Assembly: GCF_000178115.2 (NCBI RefSeq)
Contig: NC_014828.1
Span: 2,369,501 to 2,433,500 of the forward strand
Length of the DNA: 64,000 nt
Source of the DNA: Ethanoligenens harbinense YUAN-3
GTDB taxonomy: Bacteria; Bacillota; Clostridia; Oscillospirales; Ethanoligenentaceae
Reading direction: 5' to 3'
Position 1 is the stretch's first letter. Each line of letters begins with the position of its first letter. Position numbers and translations under genes: made by a program. This document shows, in pieces, positions 35,263 through 43,978 of the stretch. Below the pieces are notes generated by a model. It ran no database searches. It was not told the DNA's origin and saw only the letters and a list, made by a program, of their open reading frames with translations.

Positions 35263-35949
35263 ATGGACCTATCGTATCTTTCTACATACTATACGTATTT
35301 TCTGACCGGCGCGCGCAACGCCATCCTGCTGTCCGTATTTTCCATGTGCATTTCCATCATGCTGGGCATTCTGCTGGCGTTGCTGCGGCTTTCCAAACTG
35401 AAGATTCCCAAAATGCTGGCGGTGTCTTATGTGGAATTCATCCGCGGCACGCCGCTGATGATCCAGTTGTTCATCATCTTCTACGGCCTGCCCATGATCG
35501 GCATCAGCATCCCTTCCCTGACGTTTTTCGATACCGACATTTCGCGTTTCATTTCCGGCATGATCGCCATGGCGCTGAACAGCTCCGCCTATGTCTGCGA
35601 GATTTTCCGCAGCGGCATCCAGTCGGTGGACGACGGCCAGGTGGAAGCGTCACGTTCGCTGGGCTTCAACTATTCTTCCACGATGCGGTTCATCGTTCTG
35701 CCGCAGGCCCTGCGCAACATCCTGCCCGCACTTGGTAATGAGCTGGTCACCGTCATCAAGGAATCATCGGTCATTTCAGTCATCGGCGTGCAGGAGTTGA
35801 TGTACAACACCACCATCGTGCGTTCCACCACCTATAAATCGTTCTCACCGCTCATCATCACCGCTTTGATTTACTTTGTCATCACATTCACGCTTTCAAA
35901 ACTGTTGGGCAAATTTGAAAAACATATGAGCAGGTCTAACGCCAGATAA
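35263..35949 (+). CDS. Polar amino acid ABC transporter permease
   Basis: A 228-residue HisM/GlnP-type permease with about five membrane helices. The family signatures VEFIRGTPLMIQLF (about residues 55-70) and the EAA loop DDGQVEASRSLGF (about 127-139), which contacts the ATPase, are clear. GAGGTAA lies a few bases before the ATG. One permease gene is present, so the transporter should be a homodimer. Confidence 0.94.
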   Translation: MDLSYLSTYYTYFLTGARNAILLSVFSMCISIMLGILLALLRLSKLKIPKMLAVSYVEFIRGTPLMIQLFIIFYGLPMIGISIPSLTFFDTDISRFISGMIAMALNSSAYVCEIFRSGIQSVDDGQVEASRSLGFNYSSTMRFIVLPQALRNILPALGNELVTVIKESSVISVIGVQELMYNTTIVRSTTYKSFSPLIITALIYFVITFTLSKLLGKFEKHMSRSNAR

Positions 35950-36000
35950 GCATTGCATGCATCGCATTTATGCATAATTAATACAAGAGGAGTTATAGAA

Positions 36001-36813
36001 ATGAAATCGATTTTCAAAAAAATCAGCAGCATCGCCCTCGCGTCCGCCCTGTGTGTCACCATGGCATCCTGTAAATCCAGCTCATCGTCAACCGATAAGC
36101 TGGATGCGATTAAAAAAGCCGGGGTGCTTGTAGTAGGAACTTCCGCGGACTATCCTCCGTTCGAATTCCACAAACAGCAGAACGGCCAGGATAAGATTAT
36201 GGGCGCCGACGTGGAAATCGCCGAACAGATCGCCAAAAAAATCGGTGTAAAAATCCAGTGGCAGGATATGGACTTCGACGGTCTTCTGCCCGCCCTGCAG
36301 TCCGGTAAAATTGACATGATCATCGCCGGTATGATCGACACACCGGAGCGTGAAAAAGCAGTTGACTTCTCCCACAAATATTATCTATCCACCGACCAGG
36401 CAATCATCCGCAAAGATGACCTCTCCAAATACAGCAAGCTGTCCGACCTGTCCGGCAAACACATCGGCGTTCAGCTCGGCACCACCCAGCAGGATGATAT
36501 GAAGAAATGGCTGCCGTCCGGCGACTATGTAGCGCTGGGCAAAGACACCGACCTGATCTTAGAACTGAAGAGCAAAAAGGTCGATGCCGTTATTCTTGAA
36601 GAGCCGATCGTCAAAGCGTATGTCTCTCAGAATTCGGATCTTGTCACCGCAAACATTTCCTTCCCCAAAGCCACCCAGGGCCCGGCTGTCGCCGTCCAGA
36701 AGGGCAACGACAAGGAATTTCTCTCCACGATCAACTCAGTAGTGGACGGTCTTGTTTCCTCCAAAAAAGTAGACAACTGGGTTGCGCAGTACACCACGCT
36801 TTCCGAAAAATAA
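36001..36813 (+). CDS. Amino acid ABC transporter substrate-binding lipoprotein
   Basis: A 270-residue family 3 binding protein with a lipoprotein signal peptide (lipobox VTMASC). The ligand-binding pattern is clear: VVGTSADYPPFEF, GADVEIAEQIAKKIGVKIQW, DMIIAGMIDTPER and VQLGTTQQD, where the Arg in TPER usually holds the ligand carboxylate. Expected ligands are polar or basic amino acids. AGAGGAG precedes the ATG at 36001. With the arginine-type genes at 40114-42664 nearby, arginine or a relative is a fair guess. Confidence 0.94.
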   Translation: MKSIFKKISSIALASALCVTMASCKSSSSSTDKLDAIKKAGVLVVGTSADYPPFEFHKQQNGQDKIMGADVEIAEQIAKKIGVKIQWQDMDFDGLLPALQSGKIDMIIAGMIDTPEREKAVDFSHKYYLSTDQAIIRKDDLSKYSKLSDLSGKHIGVQLGTTQQDDMKKWLPSGDYVALGKDTDLILELKSKKVDAVILEEPIVKAYVSQNSDLVTANISFPKATQGPAVAVQKGNDKEFLSTINSVVDGLVSSKKVDNWVAQYTTLSEK

Positions 36814-36846
36814 TCTCCAAGATACCACGGCACCGGATACCGTAAG

Positions 36847-36895
36847 AACAGCAGACCGCCATTGCGTTTCGATGCAATGGCGGTCTGCTGTTTTT
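36847..36895 (+). terminator. Terminator of the amino acid ABC operon
   Basis: A long stem (36847-36865 with 36874-36891, core CAGCAGACCGCCATTGC) ends in TTTTT, 34 bp after the binding-protein stop. Confidence 0.92.
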
Positions 36896-37261
36896 CGGCC
36901 CGGCACTCTTGAAAGAAAAAGCGACGCCATCTGATACAGCAATTGCAAACGGACAGGCAATCGGCCCTCCATAGCCCTATTCATTTCAAACTGAACAAAG
37001 AGCATCTTACCATCGGGGCGGATGCAGCTGCCACGCTCTTCGGCCGAAAAAAAACGATTGCGAAACCTACCAGCTATGCGCACCCTTGCACCGCTCCGGC
37101 TGGCATCTCTGCTGTTTTACCAGACGAAACCGCCGTGCTGCCCAATGAGAACTGCTCTGCCCTCAAGGCATACCATCCCGCAGAATTTTCCCGAAACGCA
37201 CATATACAGAGGGATCCGGCACGAAATCGTGCCGGACCCCTCTGTATTGCCGTTGTCGCTC
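36896..37261. other. Non-coding spacer with a minus-strand hairpin
   Basis: No supportable gene. A perfect-looking stem, ACAGAGGGATCCGGCACGA (37206-37224) with 37227-37245, lies 17 bp beyond the stop of the minus-strand aminotransferase gene. It is its probable terminator, although the T run is poor. Confidence 0.6.
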
Positions 37262-38329
37262 TTATGCGACCGCGCACAGGATGCTTTTGGTCACACGGAG
37301 CACCTCGTCCATTTCCTCCGGGGTGCCAATCGTGATACGCAGGTAATCGCGGATGCGATCCTCATCGTAATAGCGCGTAAGGATGCCGTTTTCTCGCAGG
37401 CGACGGTAATAATCCCCCGCGAACAGGACCGGGTGCTTGACAAAAATGAAGTTTGTGTGTGACTCCAGAATATAGAAGCCCAGCGAGCGCAGCGTCTGCA
37501 CGGTGTATTCACGGGTCTTAACGATCTGCTTCACGCATTTTTCAAGATATGCGGTATCTTTCACGGCAGCAGTGCCGGCGGCAAGCGCCATCTCGCTCAG
37601 ATTGAAGGGGTTGAACGCAAACTTGATCGCGTTCATGTCCTTAATGATCTCTTTCGAGGCAATGGCAAAGCCCAAGCGGGCACCGGCCAGATTCCTCGAT
37701 TTAGAGAAGGTCTGCACCACAATGAGATTTGGGTATTTTTCCACCAGCGGTGCGCAAGACTTGTTTCCGTAATCCACATAGGCTTCGTCGATCACCACCA
37801 GGCGGTCTCGATTGGCCCGGAGGATGCGCTCAATGTCGGAAACAGGCAGGCAAAGTCCGGTCGGCGCGTTGGGGTTGGCAAGAATGACATGCCGGTCCGT
37901 GCGAACATATGCGTCCACATCAATGGAAAAATCCGGTTTCAGCGCAAACACCTGTGCATCCACACCGAACGTGTCGGCATAAACCTGGTAGAAACCATAG
38001 GTAATATCCGGAAAGCAGATTTTGGAACGCCCCGAGAAAAACGTAAGGAAGCAGAAGCCCAGCACCTCATCGGAGCCGTTGCCCACAAACACCTGCTCCG
38101 GCGTCACATGGTAGACCTCAGCGATGGCTTTGCGGAAGTCCATGCAATGGGGATCTTCGTAGCGGCCCATCCCGTTGATCAACGGGACGGACAATGCTTC
38201 CAGCACAGCCGGGGATGGCGGCACCGAAGACTCGTTTGCATTCAGTTTGATATAAGTCCGGTCCTTCGGCTGCTCGCCGGGAACATAGGGGTGCAGCTCT
38301 GCATATCTGCTGTTCAAAAATCGGCTCAT
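37262..38329 (-). CDS. Histidinol-phosphate aminotransferase-like PLP enzyme
   Basis: A 355-residue fold-type I class I/II aminotransferase with the HisC signature: LNANESSVPPSP near the N-terminus, VFVGNGSDEVL, NPNAPTGL, DEAYVDYG and the PLP lysine in TFSKSRNLAGARLGF (about residue 213). The start is ATG 38329 after AAGGGCGG; the open frame extends 64 codons upstream into the leader. It could act in histidine synthesis, but no other his gene is near and the neighbours are amino-acid catabolic, so a broad-specificity transaminase is equally likely. Confidence 0.9.
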   Translation of the reverse strand: MSRFLNSRYAELHPYVPGEQPKDRTYIKLNANESSVPPSPAVLEALSVPLINGMGRYEDPHCMDFRKAIAEVYHVTPEQVFVGNGSDEVLGFCFLTFFSGRSKICFPDITYGFYQVYADTFGVDAQVFALKPDFSIDVDAYVRTDRHVILANPNAPTGLCLPVSDIERILRANRDRLVVIDEAYVDYGNKSCAPLVEKYPNLIVVQTFSKSRNLAGARLGFAIASKEIIKDMNAIKFAFNPFNLSEMALAAGTAAVKDTAYLEKCVKQIVKTREYTVQTLRSLGFYILESHTNFIFVKHPVLFAGDYYRRLRENGILTRYYDEDRIRDYLRITIGTPEEMDEVLRVTKSILCAVA

Positions 38330-38344
38330 TACAATACCGCCCTT

Positions 38345-38388
38345 CAAAAATGAAAGAAGGCGCTTTTGCTCATGCAATAGCGCCTTCT
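38345..38388 (-). terminator. Leader terminator/hairpin before the HisC-like gene
   Basis: On the minus strand AGAAGGCGCT (38379-38388) pairs with AGCGCCTTCT (38355-38364), then TTCATTTTTG follows, ending 16 bases before the start codon. A possible -10 (TATAAT, about 38507-38512) lies about 120 bases farther upstream, so the hairpin is within the leader. The remaining bases to 38747 show nothing else. Confidence 0.6.
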
Positions 38389-38747
38389 TGTGAATAAAAT
38401 GAAATATAGATAAAAAATCTTGAAAATCATAAAGCACAACCACTTCAGCCCTTTTCTGCCCCATTGAAGAAAAGGAATGGTCGGCGCTGCCAAACTCTAT
38501 ATTTTCATTATATACATCCACTCACTTGTTTTCTATGGTGCATTTCCAAAATACTCAAAAAACATTTGTAATTTCTACAATCGCCTGTTCCGCTTTTCTT
38601 TTTGCAAAGGATTGCATCCGGCATCCGAAACATGATACACTAGTTGCATCATAAGCACACCCGCAAACGCGCATGCAGATTTTATACACTGTTTTTGCAT
38701 AAAATTTCATATACGCTTGCAAAACGGGTCAAAAGGGAGCCGAAGCC

Positions 38748-39896
38748 ATGATCTGTGTTGAAGAACTGCTGCAGTTAAGCGCCTTCCGGAATTTCACCCT
38801 TCTTGCCGGAAGTGCCGGCCTGAAACGGTCCGTTTCCGATGTGGTGATTCTGGAATATGAGAGCGAACGCGGGAACTATGAGGTCTTCAACGAGGGTGAT
38901 TTCGTGCTGACCTCTCTGTTCTTCGCCGATGGCCATCCCGAAAAGATTGCACCCGCCATCCGGAACCTGATCCGTCGGGGCGTTTCCGGCATTGCCATCA
39001 AATCGGTCTATTACCGCGAGGCTCCGCCCGAGGTGAAAACCCTGATGGACCAAGCCGGCGTGCCCATTTTTACCTTCAGCAACACGTATATGGAAGACAT
39101 CATCATCGCCGTGAACGACTACATCCGCTCCCGCAACCAATATGCCCTTTTTGAAAAAAAGGTGCAGGAACTGCTGAACACACTGCTTCCGGAAAGAGTG
39201 TTGGAGATTGCGCGGGAGATCGACCCGCATTTTCTGCCTTATGTCACTTCACTGTATCTGGATCCGCTGGACAACAACAAAGAGTCACAGATCCTGCGCA
39301 GCCTGAACCGTCTGAATTATCGCCGGAGCCGTCTGGAATCCGCCCGGAACAGCCTGTTCATCAAATTCGGTCAGGGCGTCCTTCTGCTAAACCAATACGC
39401 GGAAAAGCCAGCGGAAAGTGCGCGCAAATCCATCCGTCGGCTGCTGGCGGATCTGGAGATCGACTCCTCCGCTTACCGTATCGGATTGTGCGACGCGATT
39501 TACCCTCTGGAGCAGCTTGATCTCTGCATTCGGAGAAGCCTGTATGCCTGCCGGGGGGCAAAGCTGCAGCACCGCGCCCTCCTTTCCTACAACGACCTGG
39601 GGATGTACCGCCTGCTGTTTCCGTTGGAAAACAGTCACAGCGCCCGCACTTGCTACGAGGCAATGCTGGAACAGATTGTCTCGTATGATGCCAGCTACCA
39701 CACCAAGCTGATGCAGACGGCCGAAAGCTATGTGGAGCACGGCGGCGACATCGCCGCAGTATCGAAGAGCCTGTTTCAGCACCCAAACACCGTGCGGTAC
39801 CGTTTGCAAAAAATCAAAACCATTCTGGACAGCCCCGACGATTATGAATTCCAGGTGATTCTTTACCTGCTTATCAGGCTGAAAGGCCTCCATTAG
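38748..39896 (+). CDS. PucR/CdaR-family transcriptional regulator
   Basis: A 382-residue regulator. The N-terminal PucR domain (about 1-125; VSDVVILEYESERGNYEVFNEGDFVLTSLFF) is followed by a GGDEF-like/linker region and a C-terminal helix-turn-helix (HGGDIAAVSKSLFQHPNTVRYRLQKI). Such proteins activate nitrogen-compound catabolism in response to a metabolite. It directly precedes, on the same strand, the amidinohydrolase-RocB-aminotransferase-dehydrogenase operon and is its likely activator. Confidence 0.9.
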   Translation: MICVEELLQLSAFRNFTLLAGSAGLKRSVSDVVILEYESERGNYEVFNEGDFVLTSLFFADGHPEKIAPAIRNLIRRGVSGIAIKSVYYREAPPEVKTLMDQAGVPIFTFSNTYMEDIIIAVNDYIRSRNQYALFEKKVQELLNTLLPERVLEIAREIDPHFLPYVTSLYLDPLDNNKESQILRSLNRLNYRRSRLESARNSLFIKFGQGVLLLNQYAEKPAESARKSIRRLLADLEIDSSAYRIGLCDAIYPLEQLDLCIRRSLYACRGAKLQHRALLSYNDLGMYRLLFPLENSHSARTCYEAMLEQIVSYDASYHTKLMQTAESYVEHGGDIAAVSKSLFQHPNTVRYRLQKIKTILDSPDDYEFQVILYLLIRLKGLH

Positions 39897-39974
39897 TGGG
39901 CAGGCCTGCGGCCCTGCCCCGGCAAGCCGCTTTTCGCCAAAACACAAAACGCAGACAAATCCGCGCGGGCAGGG

Positions 39975-40003
39975 TTGCATTTCCCATGCCGCCATGCTAA
40001 AAT
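39975..40003 (+). promoter_or_regulatory. Promoter of the amidinohydrolase operon
   Basis: TTGCAT (39975-39980), 17-bp spacer, TAAAAT (39998-40003), about 110 bp before the first gene start. Confidence 0.6.
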
Positions 40004-40027
40004 AAAAACAGATATTGGTGACGAAGG

Positions 40028-40059
40028 TGTCAGCAACGGACAGTTGCTGACATTTTTTT
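40028..40059 (+). terminator. Leader terminator before the amidinohydrolase operon
   Basis: TGTCAGCAAC (40028-40037) pairs perfectly with GTTGCTGACA (40043-40052), followed by seven T residues. It lies downstream of the 39975-40003 promoter, so it should prematurely end most transcripts. It may alternatively end read-through from the PucR gene. Confidence 0.75.
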
Positions 40060-40069
40060 CGTCAGCCAT

Positions 40070-40080
40070 ATTGTATACAT
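40070..40080 (+). promoter_or_regulatory. Third TTGTATACA-type GntR site
   Basis: ATTGTATACAT (40070-40080) contains the same TGTATACA core as the operators at 34154 and 34317. It lies between the leader terminator and the start codon and continues into a short TATACA repeat. Confidence 0.6.
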
Positions 40081-40113
40081 ATACATATACATGTGGAAAA
40101 AGAGGAATCGACT

Positions 40114-40962
40114 ATGCGTTATGTGGAAAATTCTACCGGCGTTTTAAAAAAGGTCATGCTGGCGCGGCCCGAGCATGTGCACTTGCAGCCCATCAACGTC
40201 ATCTCCCAGAAATGGATTGACGAAGGCAACCAGGTGGATGTGCAGGCCTGCCTGCGGGAACATCAGGAATTTGTGGACGCCTATCGTGAAAACGGCGTGG
40301 AAGTACATCTGGCGCCCACCCGGAGAGACCTGACCAATCAGGTGTTCGCCCGCGATTTCGGAGCCTGCATTGCCGAAGGATACATTATGGGAAAATTCCG
40401 TGAACCGATCCGGTTCGGGGAATCGGAAGTGTTTGAAAACGAGCTGAAAAAGCTGGGAATTCCTTGCGCCGTGCGCTGCACCGAGGGGGTCTTCGAAGGC
40501 GGAGATTTTTGGTTTCTGGATAACAAGACGCTGGCCATCGGCAACGTGGCGCGCACGGATGAGGCCGGCTTTGAAAGCCTGCGCCGCGGCCTGGAGCCGC
40601 TGGGCTATACCCTGATGCGCGTCCCCTGTGAGAAAGCGAACCTCCATTTGGATATGTGCTTCAACATCGCGGCGGAACGTGTGGCCGTCGTCTGCAAAGA
40701 CGCTCTGCCCGGTTTCTTCCTGCAGGAGCTGCGCCGCCGGAAGTTCGAGCTCATCAACGTGGCGCAGGAGGAAGTATTCCTGCACCATTGCAACCTGGAA
40801 TGCCTCGGAAGCGGGCGGGTCATGTCGTTCCACAGCAACGCGGAGGTCAACGCCAAAATGCGCGCACTCGGTCTCACGGTCATCGACGTGGAACTGCGCG
40901 AGATTCTGAAAATGGGCGGCGGCCCCCACTGCATGACCTTCCCGCTGATCCGCGAAAAATAA
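40114..40962 (+). CDS. Amidinohydrolase/arginine deiminase-related (DDAH-like) enzyme
   Basis: A 282-residue enzyme of the guanidino-group-modifying superfamily. The catalytic set is visible: ARDFG (about residue 79), EGGDFWF (about 128), HLDMCFN (about 178, with the general-base His) and the nucleophilic cysteine in GGGPHCMT (Cys273). These enzymes hydrolyse arginine-like or dimethylarginine-like guanidines, or citrulline-type ureas. It is shorter than true arginine deiminase (about 410 residues), so DDAH- or CtlX-like chemistry is more likely. AAGAGGAA lies eight bases before the ATG. First gene of a four-gene operon. Confidence 0.88.
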   Translation: MRYVENSTGVLKKVMLARPEHVHLQPINVISQKWIDEGNQVDVQACLREHQEFVDAYRENGVEVHLAPTRRDLTNQVFARDFGACIAEGYIMGKFREPIRFGESEVFENELKKLGIPCAVRCTEGVFEGGDFWFLDNKTLAIGNVARTDEAGFESLRRGLEPLGYTLMRVPCEKANLHLDMCFNIAAERVAVVCKDALPGFFLQELRRRKFELINVAQEEVFLHHCNLECLGSGRVMSFHSNAEVNAKMRALGLTVIDVELREILKMGGGPHCMTFPLIREK

Positions 40963-41005
40963 GCCGCGGATCGCTTTGCCACAGCAGACACAGGGAGGAA
41001 ATCCA

Positions 41006-42664
41006 TTGGACTTTAATGTTAATCTTTTTGAAGAAATACGGGCTCTGGCTCAAAAACTGGTTTCCATCCGCAGCGTGAATTCCGACGGCTTCGGGGAACG
41101 GGACATCGCACAGTACATCGAATCGTACCTGCGCGCCATCCCGTATTTCCAAAAACACCCGGAGCAGATCATCATTCAGCCGCTGCGTGACGACACACAC
41201 GACCGGCGGAACGTCTTCGCCCTCATCAAGGGAGAAAGGGAGCCATGCCCGGACACCATCCTGCTGCATGGGCATATCGACACGGTGGGCGTGGACGATT
41301 ACGGCGCCCTGCAGCCCTATGCGTTCGACTGCGCCGCGCTTGAGCAGCAACTGAAGCAGGCCGACCTGCCCGTGGAGGTGCGCGCCGACCTCGAGTCGGG
41401 CGAATACCTCTTTGGCCGCGGCGCCGGGGATATGAAAAGCGGGGACGCCGTTTTTCTTGTATTGGCGAAACACCTCTGCGGCCGCGTGCACGAATTCGGC
41501 GGAAATTTTCTGCTCTCGTTCAATCCCGTGGAAGAAAACCTGCACACCGGCATCATCGAGGGCCTGGATGTGCTGGAAAAACTCATGGAAACCGAGAATC
41601 TGCGATATGCGCTGGCTATCAACAACGATTATATCTGTCCGCTATATCCCGACGACACTGCGAAATACATCTACACAGGCGCCGTGGGCAAGCTGCTCCC
41701 CTGTTTCTATATTCAGGGCAAGGAAACACACGTCGGGCAGATCTTCGAGGGATTCGACGCCGCCTACACCGCGGCGGAGCTTGTCCGCCTGATCGACGCC
41801 AACTGTGATTTCTGCGACGGCTACAAAGGCGAATACACCCTGCCCCCGTCCGTGCTGAAAATGAAGGAGCTGAAAGAACAATACAACGTCCAGACACCGT
41901 ATCAGTCGTTTGTCTACTTCAATTATTTCGTGCATGACGCGCAGATACCGGACATCATCGCCAAACTGAAAGCCGCCGCCGTGCAGGCGCTTGCCAACAC
42001 CGAGGAGCATAACAACGCGCAGTACCGCCGCTTCTGCGACCTGTCGGAAACGGCCTATACGCCTTTCCGTTACCGAAAGCAGGTGCTGTTGTATGAAGAA
42101 CTATATGCGCTGGCCAAAAAGGCCCGCCCCGAGATTGACGCACAGATCGAACAGATGACCCGGAAGCTGCTGGCCGCGAACACGGATATGCGGGAGATCC
42201 CGCTCCGAATCGTGGAGACGCTCTGCACCGTGGCGCAGATCAAAGACCCCACCGTGGTGTTGTTCTTTGCGGCGCCCTATTGCCCGCACAACACGCTCCA
42301 TGGAGAAGAGCCCGCCGCCGCGTCGGTCTATCGCAAGCTGCGGGCCGTCGTCCAGGCGTTTGGAAAAGAATCCGGAGAGACCTACAAGATGATGCAGTTT
42401 TTCCAGAGCCTTTCCGACAGCAGCTATCTGTCCGTTGACGACGATGAACATTCCATCCGGAGCCTGCTGGAAAATTTTCCAGCGCACCAGACGCTGTACC
42501 CCGTGCCGCTTGAGCGCATCCGCAAATTGAACATTTCGGCAGTCAACTTCGGCTGTCTCTGCAAAGACGCCCACAAATGGACCGAGCGCGTCCATATGCC
42601 ATATTCCTATCGAGTGCTGCCCAACCTGCTTTTGCGCACCTTCGAGGCATTTCTAAAATTCTAA
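41006..42664 (+). CDS. rocB: RocB-like M20/M25/M40 metallopeptidase
   Basis: A 552-residue protein matching the length and pattern of RocB, the arginine-utilisation protein of Bacillus whose activity is not settled. The M20 zinc motifs LLHGHIDTVG (about residue 87) and RGAGDMKSG (about 138) are present, as is FNPVEEN for the catalytic glutamates. The TTG at 41006 is chosen because GGGAGGA lies seven bases upstream. It follows the amidinohydrolase by about 40 bp and precedes the aminotransferase by 27 bp. It probably cleaves an amide in an arginine-derived intermediate. Confidence 0.85.
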   Translation: MDFNVNLFEEIRALAQKLVSIRSVNSDGFGERDIAQYIESYLRAIPYFQKHPEQIIIQPLRDDTHDRRNVFALIKGEREPCPDTILLHGHIDTVGVDDYGALQPYAFDCAALEQQLKQADLPVEVRADLESGEYLFGRGAGDMKSGDAVFLVLAKHLCGRVHEFGGNFLLSFNPVEENLHTGIIEGLDVLEKLMETENLRYALAINNDYICPLYPDDTAKYIYTGAVGKLLPCFYIQGKETHVGQIFEGFDAAYTAAELVRLIDANCDFCDGYKGEYTLPPSVLKMKELKEQYNVQTPYQSFVYFNYFVHDAQIPDIIAKLKAAAVQALANTEEHNNAQYRRFCDLSETAYTPFRYRKQVLLYEELYALAKKARPEIDAQIEQMTRKLLAANTDMREIPLRIVETLCTVAQIKDPTVVLFFAAPYCPHNTLHGEEPAAASVYRKLRAVVQAFGKESGETYKMMQFFQSLSDSSYLSVDDDEHSIRSLLENFPAHQTLYPVPLERIRKLNISAVNFGCLCKDAHKWTERVHMPYSYRVLPNLLLRTFEAFLKF

Positions 42665-42691
42665 GCAATCTATTCCGAAAGAGGTATTGAA

Positions 42692-43978
42692 ATGGAAAGT
42701 TTATATGAACGCTGTGTCAAAGTCATGCCGCCCGTGGCGGGCCGCGCAACCCATCTCGGTGTCACGGAAGGTCACGGCTGCTATCTGGTGGATGAAGGCG
42801 GCCGCGAGCTGTTGGACTTTGCCAGCGGCGTGGCGGTATGCAACATCGGGCACAACCACCCGGCGGTCGTCAAAGCCGCGCAGGAACAGATCGGCAAGCT
42901 GATTCACGGCGGCCACAACGTGGTGTATTATGAGTCGTATGTGCGTCTGGCGGAGCGTCTGGTGGAGCTGACCGGCGGCAACACCATGGTTTATTTCAGC
43001 AACAGCGGCGCGGAAGCCAACGAAGGCGCCGTGAAACTGGCCAAATATGTCACCGGACGCCCCGCCGTCGTCGCGTTCCGCGGCTCGTTCCACGGTCGCA
43101 CGCTGGGCACCATTTCCCTCACCTCTTCCAACTCGGCCTACCGGAAGCATTACGAAGCCCTGCTGCCCAGCGTCTATTTTCTGGAATATCCGTATCTGTA
43201 CCGCTCGCCCTACCGCGTGACGAACGGCCAGTGCCCCAAAGAATACTTCACGCAGTTCGAGCGGCTTTTCCACACGCTGGTCGATCCTTATTCCGTCGCC
43301 GCCATCATCATGGAGCCGGTGCAGGGCGAGGGCGGCTACATCGTTCCACCCAAAGAATTTGTGCAATATGCGCGCGAGATCTGCGACAAATACGGCATCC
43401 TGCTCATTTTCGATGAGATTCAAAGCGGCATGGGCCGCACGGGCAAACTCTTTGCCTGCGAGCATTTCGGCGTGACGCCGGATATCCGGACGTCCGCCAA
43501 AGGTATCGCCTCGGGCTTCCCGCTCAGCGCCGTCATCGGCAGAAAGAAATACATGGAAAAGTGGCCGGCGGGCGCGCACGGCGGCACGTTCGGCGGCAAC
43601 CCCGTGGCCTGTGCGGCTGCGCTGGCCACTCTGGACGTGCTGACCAATCAGGGCGCGCTGGACAATGCGCTGGAAATGGGCGAATATTTCAAACAACAGC
43701 TGCTTACGCTCCAGACGCAGTTTCCCGGCGTAATCGGCGAGGTACGCGGACTGGGACTGATGCTCGCAATCGAGCTCATCCACCCCGACAAGACTCCCGA
43801 TGCCAAATTGACCGCACAGGTGAAAGAGCGCTGCCTGGAAAAGGGCCTGCTTCTGCTCACCTGCGGCAGCGACCACAACGTTGTGCGCTTCATCGCCCCC
43901 ACCATCGTCACCCGGAGAGAGATCGACAAAGCTATGGGAATCCTGCGGGAAGTCTTTGCAGAGGAAGGAAATGCCTGA
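42692..43978 (+). CDS. Class III aminotransferase (GABA/ornithine type)
   Basis: A 428-residue PLP aminotransferase of subgroup III. Motifs: YFSNSGAEANEGAVKLAK for the phosphate site, FHGRTLGTISLT, EPVQGEGGY, DEIQSGMGRTG with the PLP aspartate, and the Schiff-base lysine in SAKGIASGFPL (about residue 270). It resembles 4-aminobutyrate and ornithine aminotransferases. Beside a RocB-like gene, ornithine or another omega-amino acid is the plausible donor. Its last codons overlap the next gene's start by eight bases. Confidence 0.93.
   Translation: MESLYERCVKVMPPVAGRATHLGVTEGHGCYLVDEGGRELLDFASGVAVCNIGHNHPAVVKAAQEQIGKLIHGGHNVVYYESYVRLAERLVELTGGNTMVYFSNSGAEANEGAVKLAKYVTGRPAVVAFRGSFHGRTLGTISLTSSNSAYRKHYEALLPSVYFLEYPYLYRSPYRVTNGQCPKEYFTQFERLFHTLVDPYSVAAIIMEPVQGEGGYIVPPKEFVQYAREICDKYGILLIFDEIQSGMGRTGKLFACEHFGVTPDIRTSAKGIASGFPLSAVIGRKKYMEKWPAGAHGGTFGGNPVACAAALATLDVLTNQGALDNALEMGEYFKQQLLTLQTQFPGVIGEVRGLGLMLAIELIHPDKTPDAKLTAQVKERCLEKGLLLLTCGSDHNVVRFIAPTIVTRREIDKAMGILREVFAEEGNA

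Noticed and set aside
37262-38329. Histidine biosynthesis operon
   Set aside because: Only a HisC-like gene is present; no other his gene occurs within the window.
38330-38520. T-box leader upstream of the HisC-like gene
   Set aside because: The conserved AGGGTGGNACCGCG antiterminator sequence is not present; only a terminator-like hairpin is.
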